Of a DNA stretch of 64,000 nucleotides, positions 1 through 11,919 are shown one piece after another. The translations under genes were made by a program, and so were the position numbers. Each line of letters opens with the position of its first letter. Positions within the stretch are counted from its first letter, which is position 1. The notes beneath the pieces are model-generated. The model saw only the letters and a program-made list of their open reading frames with translations, made no database searches and had not been told where the DNA came from. The DNA comes from Candidula unifasciata (taxonomy: Eukaryota > Mollusca > Gastropoda > Stylommatophora > Geomitridae): assembly GCA_905116865.2 (NCBI GenBank), contig CAJHNH020000796.1, positions 162,501 through 226,500 of the forward strand, given 5' to 3'.

Positions 1-67
1 TCTTATTCCACACGGCTCGGAAGGGTCGCAATAAGCACTAACCACATAGTCCCAGTGACTATCCCCT

Positions 68-70
<3 letters not shown>

Positions 71-104
<34 letters not shown>
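71..104. repeat. (AT)n microsatellite
   Basis: Uninterrupted alternating AT. The open frame across it on the minus strand is an artefact of the repeat. The flanks (1-70 and 105-334) show no gene or repeat that I recognise. Confidence 0.95.
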
Positions 105-108
<4 letters not shown>

Positions 109-334
109 GACAAGAAAACCCATAAACCGAACGTGCAGTTCGTGAAACGAACCCATGCCATCCGGTCCAAGAGGCAAACGGATTGATAACTTCACAGGGA
201 AACCGCAAATAGTAAAACATATGGACATAAATTCGCATGAGTGACCAGTTGGAAGACGTATCGTTACAAACCCACATGTTATAGATGAACTATACTGTCA
301 TCATTATGCTGTCGATTTCTTGTTACACATTTTA

Positions 335-676
335 GGCTGAGTATACCTTGGTTATCTTTCTATAAAATATTCTTATCACAACCCAGTGTTCAAGTTAAGC
401 TGACTATACCTGGGTTTTCTCTCTATAACATATTTTTATTTATCGCAACACAGTGCTCAACAGGCTGAATATATCTTGGTTTTCTCTCTATAATATATTT
501 TTATTTATCGCAACACAGTGCTCAAGAGGCTGAATATACCTAGGTTTTCTCTCTAAACAAAAATATTCTTATTCATCGCAACACAGTGATCAAGTTAGAC
601 TGAAAATACCTGGGTTTTCTCTCTAAAAAATAATTAATATTTATCGCAACACAGTGCTCAAGTTAGGCTAAATATA
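335..676. repeat. 65-bp tandem repeat, about 5 copies
   Basis: Units begin near 335, 398, 463, 528, 598 and 666 with a core like GGCTGAATATACCTGGGTTT and end in CAACACAGTGCTCAAG. Period varies from 63 to 70 bp because of AT-rich indels. The array abuts the end of the Tigger-like element at 677. Confidence 0.9.
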
Positions 677-796
677 CAGTGAAACCTCGCTTAACGAGCA
701 TAATTCGTTCCACAAACATACTCGTTAAGCGAAACACTCATTATGCGAAAAAATTATTCTCATATAAATTAATGTAAAATACGATAATGGGTTCCA

Positions 797-834
<38 letters not shown>

Positions 835-1750
835 ACAAAATGCTATGTGTAAAGTTTATTCAAAGAAAATGATTTACATATTATTAAGGAGAGTGAATCA
901 TCTTCATCTTTTCTTCAATCGCGGAACGAACCCACCCCCCCCCCCACCACCCCCCCTCCCGGAATGCGAATTCGATTTGCCTAAAAAAAGTCGAAATAAT
1001 TATGATACATGCTTAATTTTTTTTTTTTACTAGAAAGATGTCCAGAGACATTTGTTTTTACCGACGCTTCAAAATTTGGCGAAAATGCGACACAGCATTA
1101 TCATTAAAAAAATTTGCAGCGCGCATAGCCACTTCCTCATTAGTGTGATGCTTCTCAATGTAAGATGCAACAGTTTCCCATGCTTTCAGCATTTATCTTT
1201 TTTAGCCAGAAGATTGTTGCTTTTCTGTTACCTCCGCCTCTGACAAACTTTCCTCCAAAACTCCTTTCTGTGAAACACAATGCAACTCCATAAGCTCTTC
1301 GGTGGTCAGCTCTTGGCTGTGCTCTTCACAAGCTCTTCGATATCACTGTTATCCACCTACAATCAATCCCATGATAGTGGCCAAAGACACAATCTCGTTG
1401 ACTACAAGTTCCACAGGTACTGTCTCGAACCCCTCAAAGTCACAAATCGACAACGCTCTCCGGCCAAAGCTTCTTCAAGCAGAAGTTAAGATTCTTTTGG
1501 TAACCCCTTCCCCCGCCTTGTCGATCATCTTGAGGCAGGCAAAGATGTGGAAGTGATTTTTCCAAAACTCTTTAAGAGTGAGGTTGGTCCCTTCAGTCAC
1601 CTGAAAACAATGCTCGAAGAGTGCTTTAGTGTAGAGCTTCTTGAAGTTAGAAATACCTTGCTGGTCTTTGGGCTGGAGTAACAGAGTGGTTGTTGGAAGG
1701 CAGAAACTGGATCTTGATGCACTTAAATTCTTCAGAGAGGCCATTTTGTA
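677..1750 (-). mobile_element. Tigger/pogo-like DNA transposon remnant with degraded transposase
   Basis: The left end reads TA then CAGTGAAACCTCGCTTAACG. The terminal part contains a perfect 11-bp inverted pair (CGCTTAACGAG / CTCGTTAAGCG), a style typical of pogo/Tigger ends. The minus strand reads a broken transposase C-terminal half. About 1475-1744 encodes a piece containing LLLQPKDQQGISNFKKLYTK and LTLKEFWKNHFHIFACLK, like the DDE region of TIGD proteins. About 1300-1475 reads ELVVNEIVSLATIMGL and SDIEELVK, and about 1020-1250 reads IEKHHTNEEVAMRAANFF and SHFRQILKRR. Stops and frameshifts separate the pieces, so it is dead. A 32-bp A run (800-831) and a C-rich stretch (931-960) lie inside. 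The N-terminal half and right end are missing. Confidence 0.85.
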
Positions 1751-1884
1751 GGCCTTGAAGATTCATGTTCATATATCACAATATAACACAAGTTAGAGAA
1801 AATGTATGATCACAAGCGACACTACGATGTTACTGGAACAAGTGCTAAACACAGACTGATGTAACATGCGCTCAATTCGGGACT

Positions 1885-1975
1885 TTCCCTCTCCTCGCCT
1901 GCTGGTGGATGTAATGTCCTAAGTCCCTTCCCCGTTTAGGCGGAGGCTAATTATATCACTGTCTACCACGACAGT
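1885..1975. repeat. Dispersed repeat E, copy 1
   Basis: Contains CGCCTGCTGGTGGATGTAAT followed by GTCCTAAGTCCCTTCCC; the same words recur at 3252-3297. Family not recognised. The rest of 1751-2030 is AT-rich intron-like sequence. Confidence 0.6.
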
Positions 1976-2044
1976 CTCCCCACAGTCATAATGAATGTTA
2001 ATATGGATTGCTTACTAATACATTTATATTGTTTTACATTTCAG

Positions 2045-2702
2045 AAGGACTTACAATGGGATGATTGAAGCAAACATGCCCCATGTGTTTCTGGTTTTTC
2101 CACCCTGGTTTCATCGGAAATACCCAAATGTCATGGAAGTGTTAAAAATTAACCAAGACCGCCTAACCACGAATAAAGATTTACACGCAACACTTCTAGA
2201 TGTTCTCAACTTTCAAGGCAAATCTGGGATTGGCGACGTCAAAGAAAAAGGGATTAGTTTGTTTAATGAAATCCCAGGTGAGAGGTCGTGCGAAGATGCA
2301 GAGATTAGTGCTGGGTTCTGTGTATGCAACAGGTTAACCAAGGGAAATGTCAGCTTTATTGTAACTATATCACTAGCAACGGCTGTTCAGTCTGCCTTGT
2401 GGGGCTCAGTGATAAGATACCGGCACAAGTGCCAGAAACTTACAGTTAAATCTGTCGATAACATCATGGAAATTCAGCTTGATAGCCAGAAGCTCCAGGA
2501 GAGAGATGAACAATCGTTGTACCAAATTACAGTAACAACGACACCGGGTAATGCCGTGTATGAGGCCAGGTTGTCTCTTGACAGATCTACCAAAGTTGTG
2601 AATGTCGTTGGGAATATTATTCGTTTGAACTTGTATCGAGGCCAAGACTCGTGTATGGACGACCCCAAGTTAAAACCATTCTGTTATTGTGGAAAACAAT
2701 AA
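2045..2702 (+). CDS. DUF229 (sulfatase-like) protein, 3' terminal exon
   Basis: An intact 3' terminal exon of a gene whose earlier exons are not visible here and probably lie before the window. It begins after a good splice acceptor (TTTTACATTTCAG, ending at 2044). The first base completes a split codon, then the frame reads RTYNGMIEANMP and stays open to the TAA at 2700-2702, giving about 219 residues. The ATG at 2061 is internal and is not the start. Family signature: MPHVFLVFPPWFHRKYPNV near the start, then LTTNKDLHATLLDVL, SLFNEIP and RSCEDAEISAGFCVC. This is the C-terminal part of DUF229 proteins, a poorly characterised family with an alkaline-phosphatase/sulfatase-type fold; the residues here lie after the expected metal-binding core. 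Cysteines near the C-terminus (SCMDD, FCYCGKQ) suggest a secreted or lumenal protein. The stop codon overlaps an AATAAA hexamer. The family call is firm; the biochemical role is unknown. Confidence 0.85.
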
Positions 2703-2703
2703 A
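2698..2703 (+). promoter_or_regulatory. AATAAA polyadenylation signal overlapping a stop codon
   Basis: The last Gln codon and the TAA of the DUF229 exon read CAATAA, followed by A, so the hexamer overlaps the stop. If used, the 3' UTR would be only some 15-25 nt. A T/GT-rich stretch follows at 2704-2740, as expected for a cleavage-site downstream element. Confidence 0.55.
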
Positions 2704-2847
2704 AGTCTTTTTATCATTGTCCATTTTTGTGGAGTTTTGAAAACTTGTACATATGTCAAAAATATGTTAGGACAACCATAATGTGGACAAAAACAAAATA
2801 GGTGACCACTGAAGATATATTCTTATCGCCCCAACTACAATAAGGTT

Positions 2848-3080
2848 GTTGCGTATACTTTACAGGACGTTGCAGAACCAACCACAGCAGCCCCTGGCTG
2901 TTGTGTGGTTTCTCTAGGCAAATTTACGTCCAGTAGTTTGCCATTGCTTCCTGGACGGTCGGCTTTCTTGATACCACTGTCGAAACCAACGCAAGGCGCA
3001 TTGCCCGCAGCTGGGATCGAACCCGGCATCCCGGCATTACGAAGCGAAGTGTTCGCATCGACTTAGCCACAGAGCCGACC
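2848..3080 (-). mobile_element. tRNA-derived SINE, family A, copy 1
   Basis: Read on the minus strand it starts with a tRNA-like head. An A-box-like TGGCTAAGTCGATGCG is followed by a B box GGTTCGATCCC, then a body with GGTTTCGACAGTGGTATCAAG and CGTAAATTTGCCTAGAGAAA. Other copies lie at 7225-7412, 38588-38790 and 43165-43335. Confidence 0.85.
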
Positions 3081-4590
3081 CCAACTATAATAGTATTAGT
3101 AAAAACTTGTACAGAGATTAAGACAAGTGTGAACAACCTCAGACTGATACTATACGGTTACCGCGAGTAACAATTGAGGACTACAGAATACTATAAATTA
3201 TTCAAATTCGCTAATGAAAAACACAATGAAGGTAGGCAGGTCGTTGTAGGGGCGACGCCTGCTGGTGGATGTAATGTCCTAAGTCCCTTCCCGAGCTAAT
3301 AATGAGGGTACTGCTGGGGTGACCGTTTATTAACCCTCATATAATGATTCAGGTCAAAATGGACGCTATGCACGGCCACCTTTTCCCCCCTGCCAGACGG
3401 TGGCCGTTGCATTTTTGCTCCATTTGTAGACTGGAAGGATATAGTTTCGTCGCCCAGCTTCTGAGTTGAGTGCATGGGGTGACACTGTGAGCTACGTGTA
3501 TTTTTCGTTGGCACAGGAGCAGAGCAACTATGGGGTGACCCGTTTGCTATGAAGCTGAAACTAGGATTACCAGATTACCAGATTACCAGATCAGCACATA
3601 CATAAATCAAAAAGAAATCATACGAATACACAAAAATCACTTAACTGACGTATTCTCGATAGCGGCTACGTTGATGTTATCATCTCAGTTATAACAGTAT
3701 TAGTGCAAACGTGTATACTTAAGACAAGTGTGGATGACCTCCATCTTGAAACCATAAGATTACTGTAAGTCGTTATCATAAAAAAATGACTAGTGTCTCT
3801 CACTGATGTTTGTGAGCCCTTGCGTCTTTTAAAACATTTGGAAATTGTTTGGCTTGTCTAGGATTAGACGTATGTTAAAACTACCTCTATACAGTATGTG
3901 AGAGTTCTTTTCCAACCTCCATTGACGCGAGGGTATAAAATGTTCTTCATTTTTATAAAGTTCAGTTCTAGCCTCTTTTGTTCTAATCGTGATCGCTGTG
4001 ATGATACCCCGTTGGTTGTTATTCAAGAGCCTGCACACTTAATTTTGATACCTGTTCTTTAAAAAAAAAAAAAAGTCTTGATTTTTAGTATACATTACGT
4101 TGATACTGTCAATACTTCTGTTTTCGCAATAATCAATCTTTAGCACCAGAGAACAACAGAATACATTAAAACCAAAGTCCTTTTTGGTATGATCGTCACA
4201 GTTATTTGAGTTGTAGTGAAAACTTGTGAAAGCAAATGTTGTCACCTACCAGGCAGCCCAGTGCTTAGACAATCAGATTTTTGTCTTTCAGAACAAAAGC
4301 AAATTATTAAAAACACCTTTACTCGTACTTTATGTTTTTAATGCCAGACATGGACAATAAATAGGAAACTAGTAAAATAAGCTGTCTCCGTATTGTCACT
4401 CACATTACAATAAGGGATAGGAGTAAGAATACCAGCATTAGATAGGAAGCTGGAAAAAGATCGTGTCTGAATTATACTGATAAGACAAAGAGTGAACTGG
4501 TTCCGTCATCTAGGGAGAATGTAGCCAGACCAAACTGCAAGTGTGATTTTTTTTTACGACTTGACAACATGATACCATTTCAGAATGTCT
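3081..4590. other. Gene-free stretch with old local duplications
   Basis: Holds dispersed repeat E copy 2 (3252-3297) and a C/G-rich part at 3370-3420 with an inverted GGCCACC / GGTGGCC pair. There is a triplicated TTACCAGA (3567-3591) and a diverged direct duplication sharing TTAAGACAAGTGTG at about 3118 and 3719. No coding frame resembles a protein family. Confidence 0.5.
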
Positions 4591-4599
4591 AATATGACT

Positions 4600-5260
4600 A
4601 TGGGTGATTTTAATTTAGACACGGGACAAAACCGTCATGTAACAAGGGTCTTAGTTTGAAAAGTTGAAAAACAGAAGTAATGTTACTTACATAGAAACGG
4701 ACCCTCCAGAATACCACCTTCAAGTAAATGGGACAATCCTCCAGCCAGATGATATGTTTTAAATACGTGGGTACCCCAAAAACAGCAGTTAAAAGATATA
4801 TTGCAGGAGTTCATTGTAGAATAGCTCAAGCAAAGGCAGCATTTTACAAAATACATACTCTTCTATGAAATCTTTCTTTGCTAGCTAACACGAGGTAAAT
4901 AATTCTAAAAAAGATCTATAAATCCCATCCTAATATATGGAAATCAATCATGGACAGTTGACCGATTAGTGAACAATTATGTGGAAGTGACGAGATGTGG
5001 CTTCAAGGAGAAAGCATGAGAATACATTGGGCAGATATAAGGAGAAATGAAGATGTCTTGAAAGAAACTAACTCGTGAAGTGAACTGATTGTCCAAATCA
5101 GAAGGGAACAATCTCAGTTCTTTAAACATGAAATGAGAAGAAGAAAACTGTATAGCGACGATGGTTGGGCTGGAGGGAAAGATGGACAGAGGGAGAACGT
5201 AAGAGAACATGCTGGACAGTTGGACATCTTGGCGTGAGAGACCATTTGTGTCAGAGTGGA
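4600..5260 (+). mobile_element. Degraded LINE, 3' part of the RT ORF
   Basis: Frames on the plus strand piece together a LINE reverse transcriptase C-terminal tail: FKYVGTPKTAVKRYIAGVHC, RIAQAKAAFYK, then LIYGNQSWTVDRL and FFKHEMRRRKLYSDDGWAG. Stops and frameshifts occur throughout. LINE pieces like this are the commonest element in the window. Confidence 0.7.
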
Positions 5261-5452
5261 CATAAAGTACATAATACAGAAAAATGCCAATAGACATGGC
5301 TACTAACGTCATATGGCATCGACATTAAGAAGAAATTACAGGAGTGATATTAAAGGATTCTACGTGGATCAAGCTAAGGATTACGTTGACCATTCAGTGT
5401 TCTTTTCGTTATTTCGGATTAATGTGCTTCTCTCACAGAGATTGTTTCAATA

Positions 5453-5455
<3 letters not shown>

Positions 5456-5502
<47 letters not shown>
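5456..5502. repeat. (TG)n microsatellite
   Basis: About 23 GT units. The open frames crossing it are artefacts. 5261-5455 shows nothing recognisable. Confidence 0.95.
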
Positions 5503-5506
<4 letters not shown>

Positions 5507-6455
5507 ATTGTTGTATACTGGATTTTCAGCTTCAACATTTGTGACTTTTTACTCTGTAGATTCTTCTTCTTCTTCGCATTCACCAGCGGTAAACTCCGGC
5601 GGAAAGTTCTGGTAGTTCGTCCACTTCTGGACTACTGTCCTTTTCCAGAACCTGAGTGTTGCGTGTGCATCCGTTTGACAGATCTGACTAATTTGTATGC
5701 AGACTGTTGGTTCCTTGCCTATCAGGCAGATGCACTCCGACTTCGAAGGAAGCTCCCAATTAGTCGACTCTTACGACATGCTTTTGTGTAGGCAGTGGGT
5801 CTATTCTTGTTTTCCTTATAATAGGGCCCCGGAAGCCACACGGGGAAATCTGTGGATTAAAATTCAAACTGCATTTCATTGATAAACTATAAGTTGAATT
5901 TAAGTACAATGGTTTCAACATTGACTGGTAATATTGCAAAGATCATTACAAAAGTCCTGTATTGCATGATCAAGGCACTCCGGTGTGTTCCATAACTGGA
6001 CAAGTTCCCACAGCACACAGTAGAGAAGATTACATATTGTTGTTCATGCTCATAGGTCTTTTGAGATAGGCAGACATAAAAGCACTCGTCAGATATAAGG
6101 CGCCAAATACTTGGTATTTCTGCTTGCAGGGTGACACCACAGCAAAGATGCATGCGAATCGGCATGGAAAGACTCGATAAAATAATGACGGTTTGACAAG
6201 GACAATAGAACATCTTGACAAAGAAAAGATAAAGTTCTGTCAAGACTACGCCCCAAGCCAAATAAAGGAACAGGGGGTACAGGAAGCGGTAAAACAGATG
6301 ACAGGAGACTTGACCCTATATGTCCATCACTTGAAAGAAGGAAATAACCGTTGGGTCGTTCTTTGCCGACTCTCGAGAACAGGGTCCGTTGCGTTTAACT
6401 TGCTGCTCAGACAATCAACAGTCCCTCGCTGGTCAATAGGTAAGTAGGCAGACAC
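5503..6455. other. Unclassified stretch
   Basis: Short open frames on both strands match no family I recognise. 5755-5860 contains GACTCTTACGACATGC and a GGGCCCCGG segment; part of it (TTACGACATGC) recurs at about 38435, so it may be a dispersed repeat. Confidence 0.35.
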
Positions 6456-6457
6456 GT

Positions 6458-6600
6458 TATACCCCACCAGGACATCACACAAGCGATAAACACCCTATGA
6501 CACAAAGTGCCCCCATGCGGATGAGGATGACCTGTGGAGAGGTTCAGCCGTTAGGCCATATTTAAGGCCCGGGTATATTTCACCAAGTCGTCCGAACACC
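6458..6600 (+). repeat. Dispersed repeat D, copy 1
   Basis: Contains ACCCCACCAGGACATCACAC, AAGCGATAAACACC and GCGGATGAGGATGACC. The same segments occur at 12450-12620 (+), in part at 34560-34680 (-) and at 53785-53965 (-). It lacks a coding frame and has no obvious tRNA promoter. Confidence 0.7.
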
Positions 6601-6867
6601 ATCAGGTAATTTCGTGCAGCAGGGAAACCAACCCTGAGCTTCATGAACTCAGGTGGGCCCACTCTCTGAAAACATCTAGGAGCTTGTGGGCCGAAACGTT
6701 TGTCGACGAGAGATTACTTCTACTGACGATTGGTAGATCCCTGCTGTACATGACCAACAATTGCATCCCTCAAAAGGACCACAATGCTATTCGTGTATGG
6801 AGGTGATCGAGGCTCTACAGTGTTATTAAACTACGAATAACGATACAGAAGTAGGGTTGTCTTAGAA

Positions 6868-6869
<2 letters not shown>

Positions 6870-6933
<64 letters not shown>
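6870..6933. repeat. (AT)n microsatellite
   Basis: Long AT array that inserts into or flanks the LINE tail at 6934-7097. It generates false IYIY open frames on both strands. Confidence 0.95.
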
Positions 6934-7212
<279 letters not shown>

Positions 7213-7224
7213 ATAAGTTAGCTG

Positions 7225-7412
7225 CGTTTCCTTTACAGAACCTTGCAGAACCAACCCCAGCAGATTTGGGCTTTTATGGTTTTTCTAGGCAAATTTTACT
7301 TTCAGTAGTTTTGCATCTTAACGGCCAACTCTTGGTACCACTGTAGAAATCAATGCATGACAAACCGTCCGCAGCTGGGATCGAACCCAACACCCCCGGT
7401 ATTACGATGCGC
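7225..7412 (-). mobile_element. tRNA-derived SINE, family A, copy 2
   Basis: Shares GCAGAACCAACC, TTTTTCTAGGCAAATTTTAC and CAGCTGGGATCGAACCC (B box on the minus strand) with the copy at 2848-3080. Confidence 0.8.
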
Positions 7413-7450
7413 GTATACACACACACACACATACATATATACATATATAA

Positions 7451-7985
7451 AGCCGCTAACCTAAAGCTGGGATTCCAAAATTAATTCAGCTCAAAGGTAG
7501 CACAGGGAATAGTCCCAGGAAGTAAATGCAGCCAGCATGTTGTTGACTAGAAAGCGAATCAAGTGTTGACTGGTCTATAAAATATGAGTCTATCATCAAT
7601 TGCTCGATGCACCACTGGTCGTGGAAAAGTTTTTTATGATTTTTGTTTTCTAAACTAAGTCTGAGATGGCTAGAACAAACAAGGTAGAGTACCAAAGGTT
7701 CGATCCTATGAATGCGACAGCTGTTGCTCGCCTACTTGATAATTGCAGGTTGTAAACGCGATTGACACACAACGTTTTATTTTATATGTCTATGTAATAA
7801 ACCATTACAGATTTTCCGTCGGTGTGGATGGCATAAAGATTATGTTCCACAGTTCATAAACAGTGTGATTAAACCGCAGGTAATGTGACTGCAGACGGAG
7901 TTTGATTTGAAATCAAAAATTGTTTGAGTGCCGACTGTTTATAGATATTTGTAAAATTAATGTATATATGTATGTCCGCAAAACA
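7451..7985. other. Gene-free stretch
   Basis: AT-rich sequence without a convincing coding frame, tandem repeat or transposon end. Confidence 0.4.
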
Positions 7986-7989
7986 TATC

Positions 7990-8260
7990 CACCAAACCGT
8001 CATGGTGTAGTCGCGGGACACTCGCCTACAGATCCGATGGTTCAAATCCAATCGCGACTGGGTTTTTTCTTCCACCAAACAATGACCTTGGCTCCGCGTT
8101 CTACCCAGCCTCATTTGGTGCCAGGTGTGAAGTCCTGGGAAGTAACGGCGACCGGCGTGAGATTGATCACGTCATCCAAAGAGTGCAGATTGGTATATAA
8201 AATACGTCTTGCTCTTCATACCCAATATGCCTAAGAGCGTGAACAACGATCCTTTAATCA
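7990..8260 (+). mobile_element. tRNA-derived SINE, family B, copy 1
   Basis: tRNA-like head with A-box-like TGGTGTAGTCGCGGGACACT and B box GGTTCAAATCC. The body has ACCTTGGCTCC and GTATATAAAATACGTCTTGC, and it ends in AGAGCGTGAACAACGATCCT. Family B is the commonest SINE here (eight copies). Confidence 0.85.
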
Positions 8261-8303
8261 GGATTTAACTCTTTCAGTCCCAAACATTTGGGCGGTTTAT
8301 TTA

Positions 8304-8384
8304 CAGTGGTACCTCGGTATACGTACTTAATCAGGTTCTGACCCTTGGACGTATACCGAGTAGCAAACGAATATTCTAAAAAGA
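8304..8384 (+). mobile_element. Solo end of a second pogo/Tigger-like element
   Basis: After a TA dinucleotide comes CAGTGGTACCTCGGTATACG, then its internal perfect 12-bp inverse (CTCGGTATACGT ... ACGTATACCGAG). Same architecture as the end at 677 but a different sequence. It is cut off by the LINE tail at 8385-8450. Confidence 0.65.
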
Positions 8385-8450
8385 ATTTGAGTTGAGTTCA
8401 GTCAAGAATTAAAATCACAGAACTCTGGGCGTACCCATACACACTATATA
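8385..8450 (-). mobile_element. LINE 3' tail fragment
   Basis: Contains GTTGAGTTCAGTCAAGAAT and ATCACAGAACTCTGGGCG, the 3' end of the RNase H-bearing LINE family seen more completely at 26987-27650. An A-rich stretch (8490-8530) follows. Confidence 0.65.
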
Positions 8451-8544
8451 CTAATAGAAAATAAAGTGAGAATGATTAATCTGTTCCCATTAAAAAAAAA
8501 AAAAAAAAAAAAACAGAAAAGAAAAAAAACACCACATTACTATG

Positions 8545-10340
8545 GGCATATTGTACACTACTTGTCCAGAGAACACCACAAAATAGATGCCTTTTCCGGG
8601 TGGACGACAGCACTAATTTCTGTACACCACTCAGTCACTTTGTCTACTGTTGCTTGTAGCTCCCGGGCTGTTTGCTCCCTCTCTTCCCCCTGCCTATAAG
8701 CAAGAATATCATCCGCAAAAGTCAGTATCCTTCCAACTCCTGGTGCTTCTAGGCTTGGATTCTTGCTCGTATACACGTTGAAGAGCACAGGCGAGATGGC
8801 GGATCCCTGTGGCAGTCCTGGGGCCAAAATGCATGGTTCAGAGGTCCATATGCCCAGTCGAAGAGCAACCCGACGTGAATGCAGGACAGCTGCAACCCAG
8901 TTCACCAGCCATGGATTGACCTCCTTCTCCCTCAGTGCAGTCATTAAGATGTCGTATCTCACTCTGTTTTAAGCATCCTCGAGATCCAGTCCTACCGCCA
9001 TAGTTTCCTGTCTGTTCTGGAACCCTTCATAGACGTCAAAAGCAAAAGTGGCCGCATTTGCCCAAGTGTCCTTTCCTGGCCTGTAACTTCCCAGACATCT
9101 TGGGAGAAGCTTGCCCCTTTCCAAAAATTCTTGTAACTTTACAGCAACTATCTTCTCCAAGACCTTCCCAAATGTGTTTTGTAAGGTGATGATTCTAAAG
9201 CCACTAAGCTTTGAATGATCTTTTAAAAGGTTTTGGTAGAGGGATTAGATAGCTGTGCACCCAGTCCTGCGGTACTGATGCTGTCTTAATACTCTGGCTA
9301 AAACAGTCGGCCATCTCTGCCAGGTCTACATCGCTCAAAGCCTTCATGTGACCATACCTGACACCATCAGGCCCTGGTGCAGTGTCTTTTGCTTTTTTTT
9401 CCAAAATTTGTTTGATATCTTCCACTTGTATCATGTCTTCATATTGCATATTCTTCAAGGTGCCAGCTAACTCCTTTCTAACTGCATCCCTGATGTCTAC
9501 ATCATTATGATCTGTCTGAGCTATAAACCTATTGAGAAAAGCCTCCCGTTTCTCCTTGTCTGTTGTCACACGCACACCATCGTCTCTACAAAATTTTCCG
9601 ACTGTCATAGGCCGATCTTTTCTTTGCATCTGCCCTTGCAGTTTCCAGAATTTCCCTAATGTTTTATCGCCTCCCATAGCATTCACAAAAGTTTCCCACT
9701 TTGCTCTTTTGGCCTCTGCAGCACAGCGCTTGAAAACCTCCACCTTATCTTTTTTCACATTCTCCGCCATCTCCACTTCCTCTCGTGAGCTTGAGGGTGT
9801 CTGTCGTACTTTCTTTAGCTGCTTCACTGCGGCTCTCTTTGCCTCCCACGCCTGTTCTACTTCTGGAGTCCACCATGGGGGCTGTAGAAAATTAGTTCTG
9901 GCAGTTCTTTTGCATGCTCCCCGTCTGAGGCGTCCTAGTAGGTTGTTGGTCCACTTATACTGGAAGGTCTTGCGTACTCTCCCAACCTTAACCTTACTAA
10001 GTTTAGAAATCAAGACTGAACATGGTAGGTGATCACTCCCATGGTAATTCAGGACAGTCCATTTAACACCTAAAACCGACGACTGAGAGACAAATGTCAA
10101 GTCAATGGCTGTGTCTGCATCTCCAGACCTCATTGTCATTCTAGTCGGCCTCCCATCATTGATGCAGACCATTATCGGAGTCAACCATGGCCTCTGCAAG
10201 AGCAATTAACTGTCGGTTTTCTCCACTGCTGTCCCATTCTCTGTTCCTCGCGTTGAAATCCCCACATATGAGTAACCTATCACCTGGTAACTCCTCCAAT
10301 TCCTTGAGCCAGCTCCATTGTTCACTTCTGACAAAACAGT
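8545..10340 (-). mobile_element. 5'-truncated LINE: endonuclease end plus reverse transcriptase
   Basis: Reading on the minus strand from 10340: the endonuclease core LLICGDFNARNREWDSSGEN, a frameshift near 10190, then AIDLTFVSQSS and NYHGSDHLPCS (end of the endonuclease domain). A PWWTPEVEQAWEAKRAA linker follows, then RT fingers with KAKDTAPGPDG and DWVHSYLIPLPKP. A second frameshift near 9215 leads to QNTFGKVLEKIVAVKLQEF and YRPGKDTWANA. An in-frame TAA at 8969-8971 replaces a sense codon after VGLDLEDA. The RT then continues with GLPQGSAISPVLFNVYTS and the catalytic box FADDI, stopping at 8558. So it has at least two frameshifts and one stop: a dead, fairly recent copy. Clade is of the Jockey/I type at best; I cannot place it further. 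Confidence 0.9.
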
Positions 10341-10369
10341 GCCAGAATAACTAACAATGATTGCCTGAA

Positions 10370-10660
10370 AATGGCTAACGAAAATAGAATCAACAATGAG
10401 AAGGAGACATTTTTGGGTCATGTGATGAGAAAAGAAGCACTGGAAAATATGGTGACGACTGGAAAGATCACTGGTAGAAGAGGCAGAGGCAGACCAAGAG
10501 AAATAATGGTGGATGGCTTAATATAGTGGCATGAAGGAATATAATCAGTAGAATTGATCCAGAACACCGAGACCGAGATTTGTGGCGATAAAAATCGATT
10601 ACGCCAGTTGACAAGGCATTTGATGATGTTGTTGTTGAGGATGATGATGATAAAATTGAA
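10370..10660 (+). mobile_element. LINE 3' coding tail
   Basis: Plus strand reads FLGHVMRKEALENMVTTGKI, then GRRGRGRPREIMVDGL and a stop-broken end with QLTRHLM, followed by short trinucleotide-like repeats (TGATGATG...). Typical LINE RT C-terminus joined head-on to the LINE at 8545-10340. Confidence 0.75.
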
Positions 10661-10679
10661 CCCCACTTTACCTTCATAA

Positions 10680-11017
10680 GAAGACTAAAGTGCCTGCTAT
10701 GATTGTACTCAGAAGGAAAGAGAAGGAGGAGATGTCAGTGTTTGGAAGATGAGTCCTTGTACGGTAAAACTTCGGGAATCTGCAAGTCTGATTTGTTTCT
10801 CTTTAAAAAAAAAAAAAATATTTCTTTGATGTCCCCTTTTAGCTACTTGGACCGGGTTGAGATTAATCAGGTTTGACTTCTGCTAAACTTATGTTTAGGA
10901 AATGTTACATTGTCTGTCATTTAAAGAAATGCTTTTAAGGCTTGTTCAGGCTTTGTTGGGGTGATACTTCTCTGCAAAGATACTGACATCTAAATGATTG
11001 TTTGTCTCGAAAGAGGT

Positions 11018-11060
<43 letters not shown>

Positions 11061-11915
11061 TAAACATATATGTACACACACTCACAAACATAAAACTATG
11101 TCCAACTGACAGCTACCTTCTAATGTTTATATTTCCATCAATCAAATAGTTGTGTTATAACATCTCATAATTATTTTTTTTACAAGTACCTTTTTATTCT
11201 TTGCAACGATAGTCCGTTACAAAAGTTTTACCCTAAAACTTTCACAAGAATCACGAAAACACACGTGTGGCTCGATATGAATTTTTGCATGTAGTCTTAG
11301 ATTTCCCATTTCCTTATGATTTTATCATTTACAAAAACACAGGTGCTACTATTTTCTTAAAGTGGCGACATTCTTTAATCTTTGTCTGACCAATAATTTT
11401 TCCACCCCTAAAAATAGAATAGATAGCCATTGACAAGCTTTACCCAATTTTATTTATTTTACATGTACATATATGCTTTGGGATTTTTTTGATAGTATAT
11501 CCCACACCTAATGAAACACTATTTTAATCTAACTGACTTGAGGCTACTACAGGAGATTGATCACCAGAGAGTGAAACACACTTTTCTCGCACCGATTGCC
11601 TCTAAAACGAGTGTAATTTGATATTTTGAAAAGCTCTTGTTGCTGTCTTGACTGTAAATATGCTAATTGAATGCTTTAAATTAGTGTCTGTTTTTTTTTT
11701 CTTTTTATTTTCTATAAACAGCAAATTTGGCAAAACAAAAACTAGTTTAAAAAAAAAAATTAATGTTTACATTATAATATTTGTTTTCTATAATTTGTTT
11801 TTCGTATAAGGTTGCATGCCAAATTTCAACAATTTACACCGACAGATTAATGACTTTTTAAAACGGCATAATTTTTTAAAACGGATGATGACAGTGTTAT
11901 GTTCCACATTATCAT
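10680..11915. other. Gene-free stretch with a (CA)n array
   Basis: (CA)n occupies 11020-11057. The remainder is AT-rich with A and T runs (10805, 11690, 11750). No gene, RNA or transposon seen. Confidence 0.45.
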
Positions 11916-11919
11916 AATC

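Noticed and set aside
2848..3080. Possible tRNA gene (A and B boxes)
   Set aside because: No cloverleaf can be drawn and the head is followed by a repeated body found in other copies, so it is a SINE. The same holds for the heads at 7990, 17556, 24228 and 49630.
9532..10032. 166-codon plus-strand frame
   Set aside because: Shadow of the LINE ORF on the minus strand, which has clear endonuclease and RT motifs.
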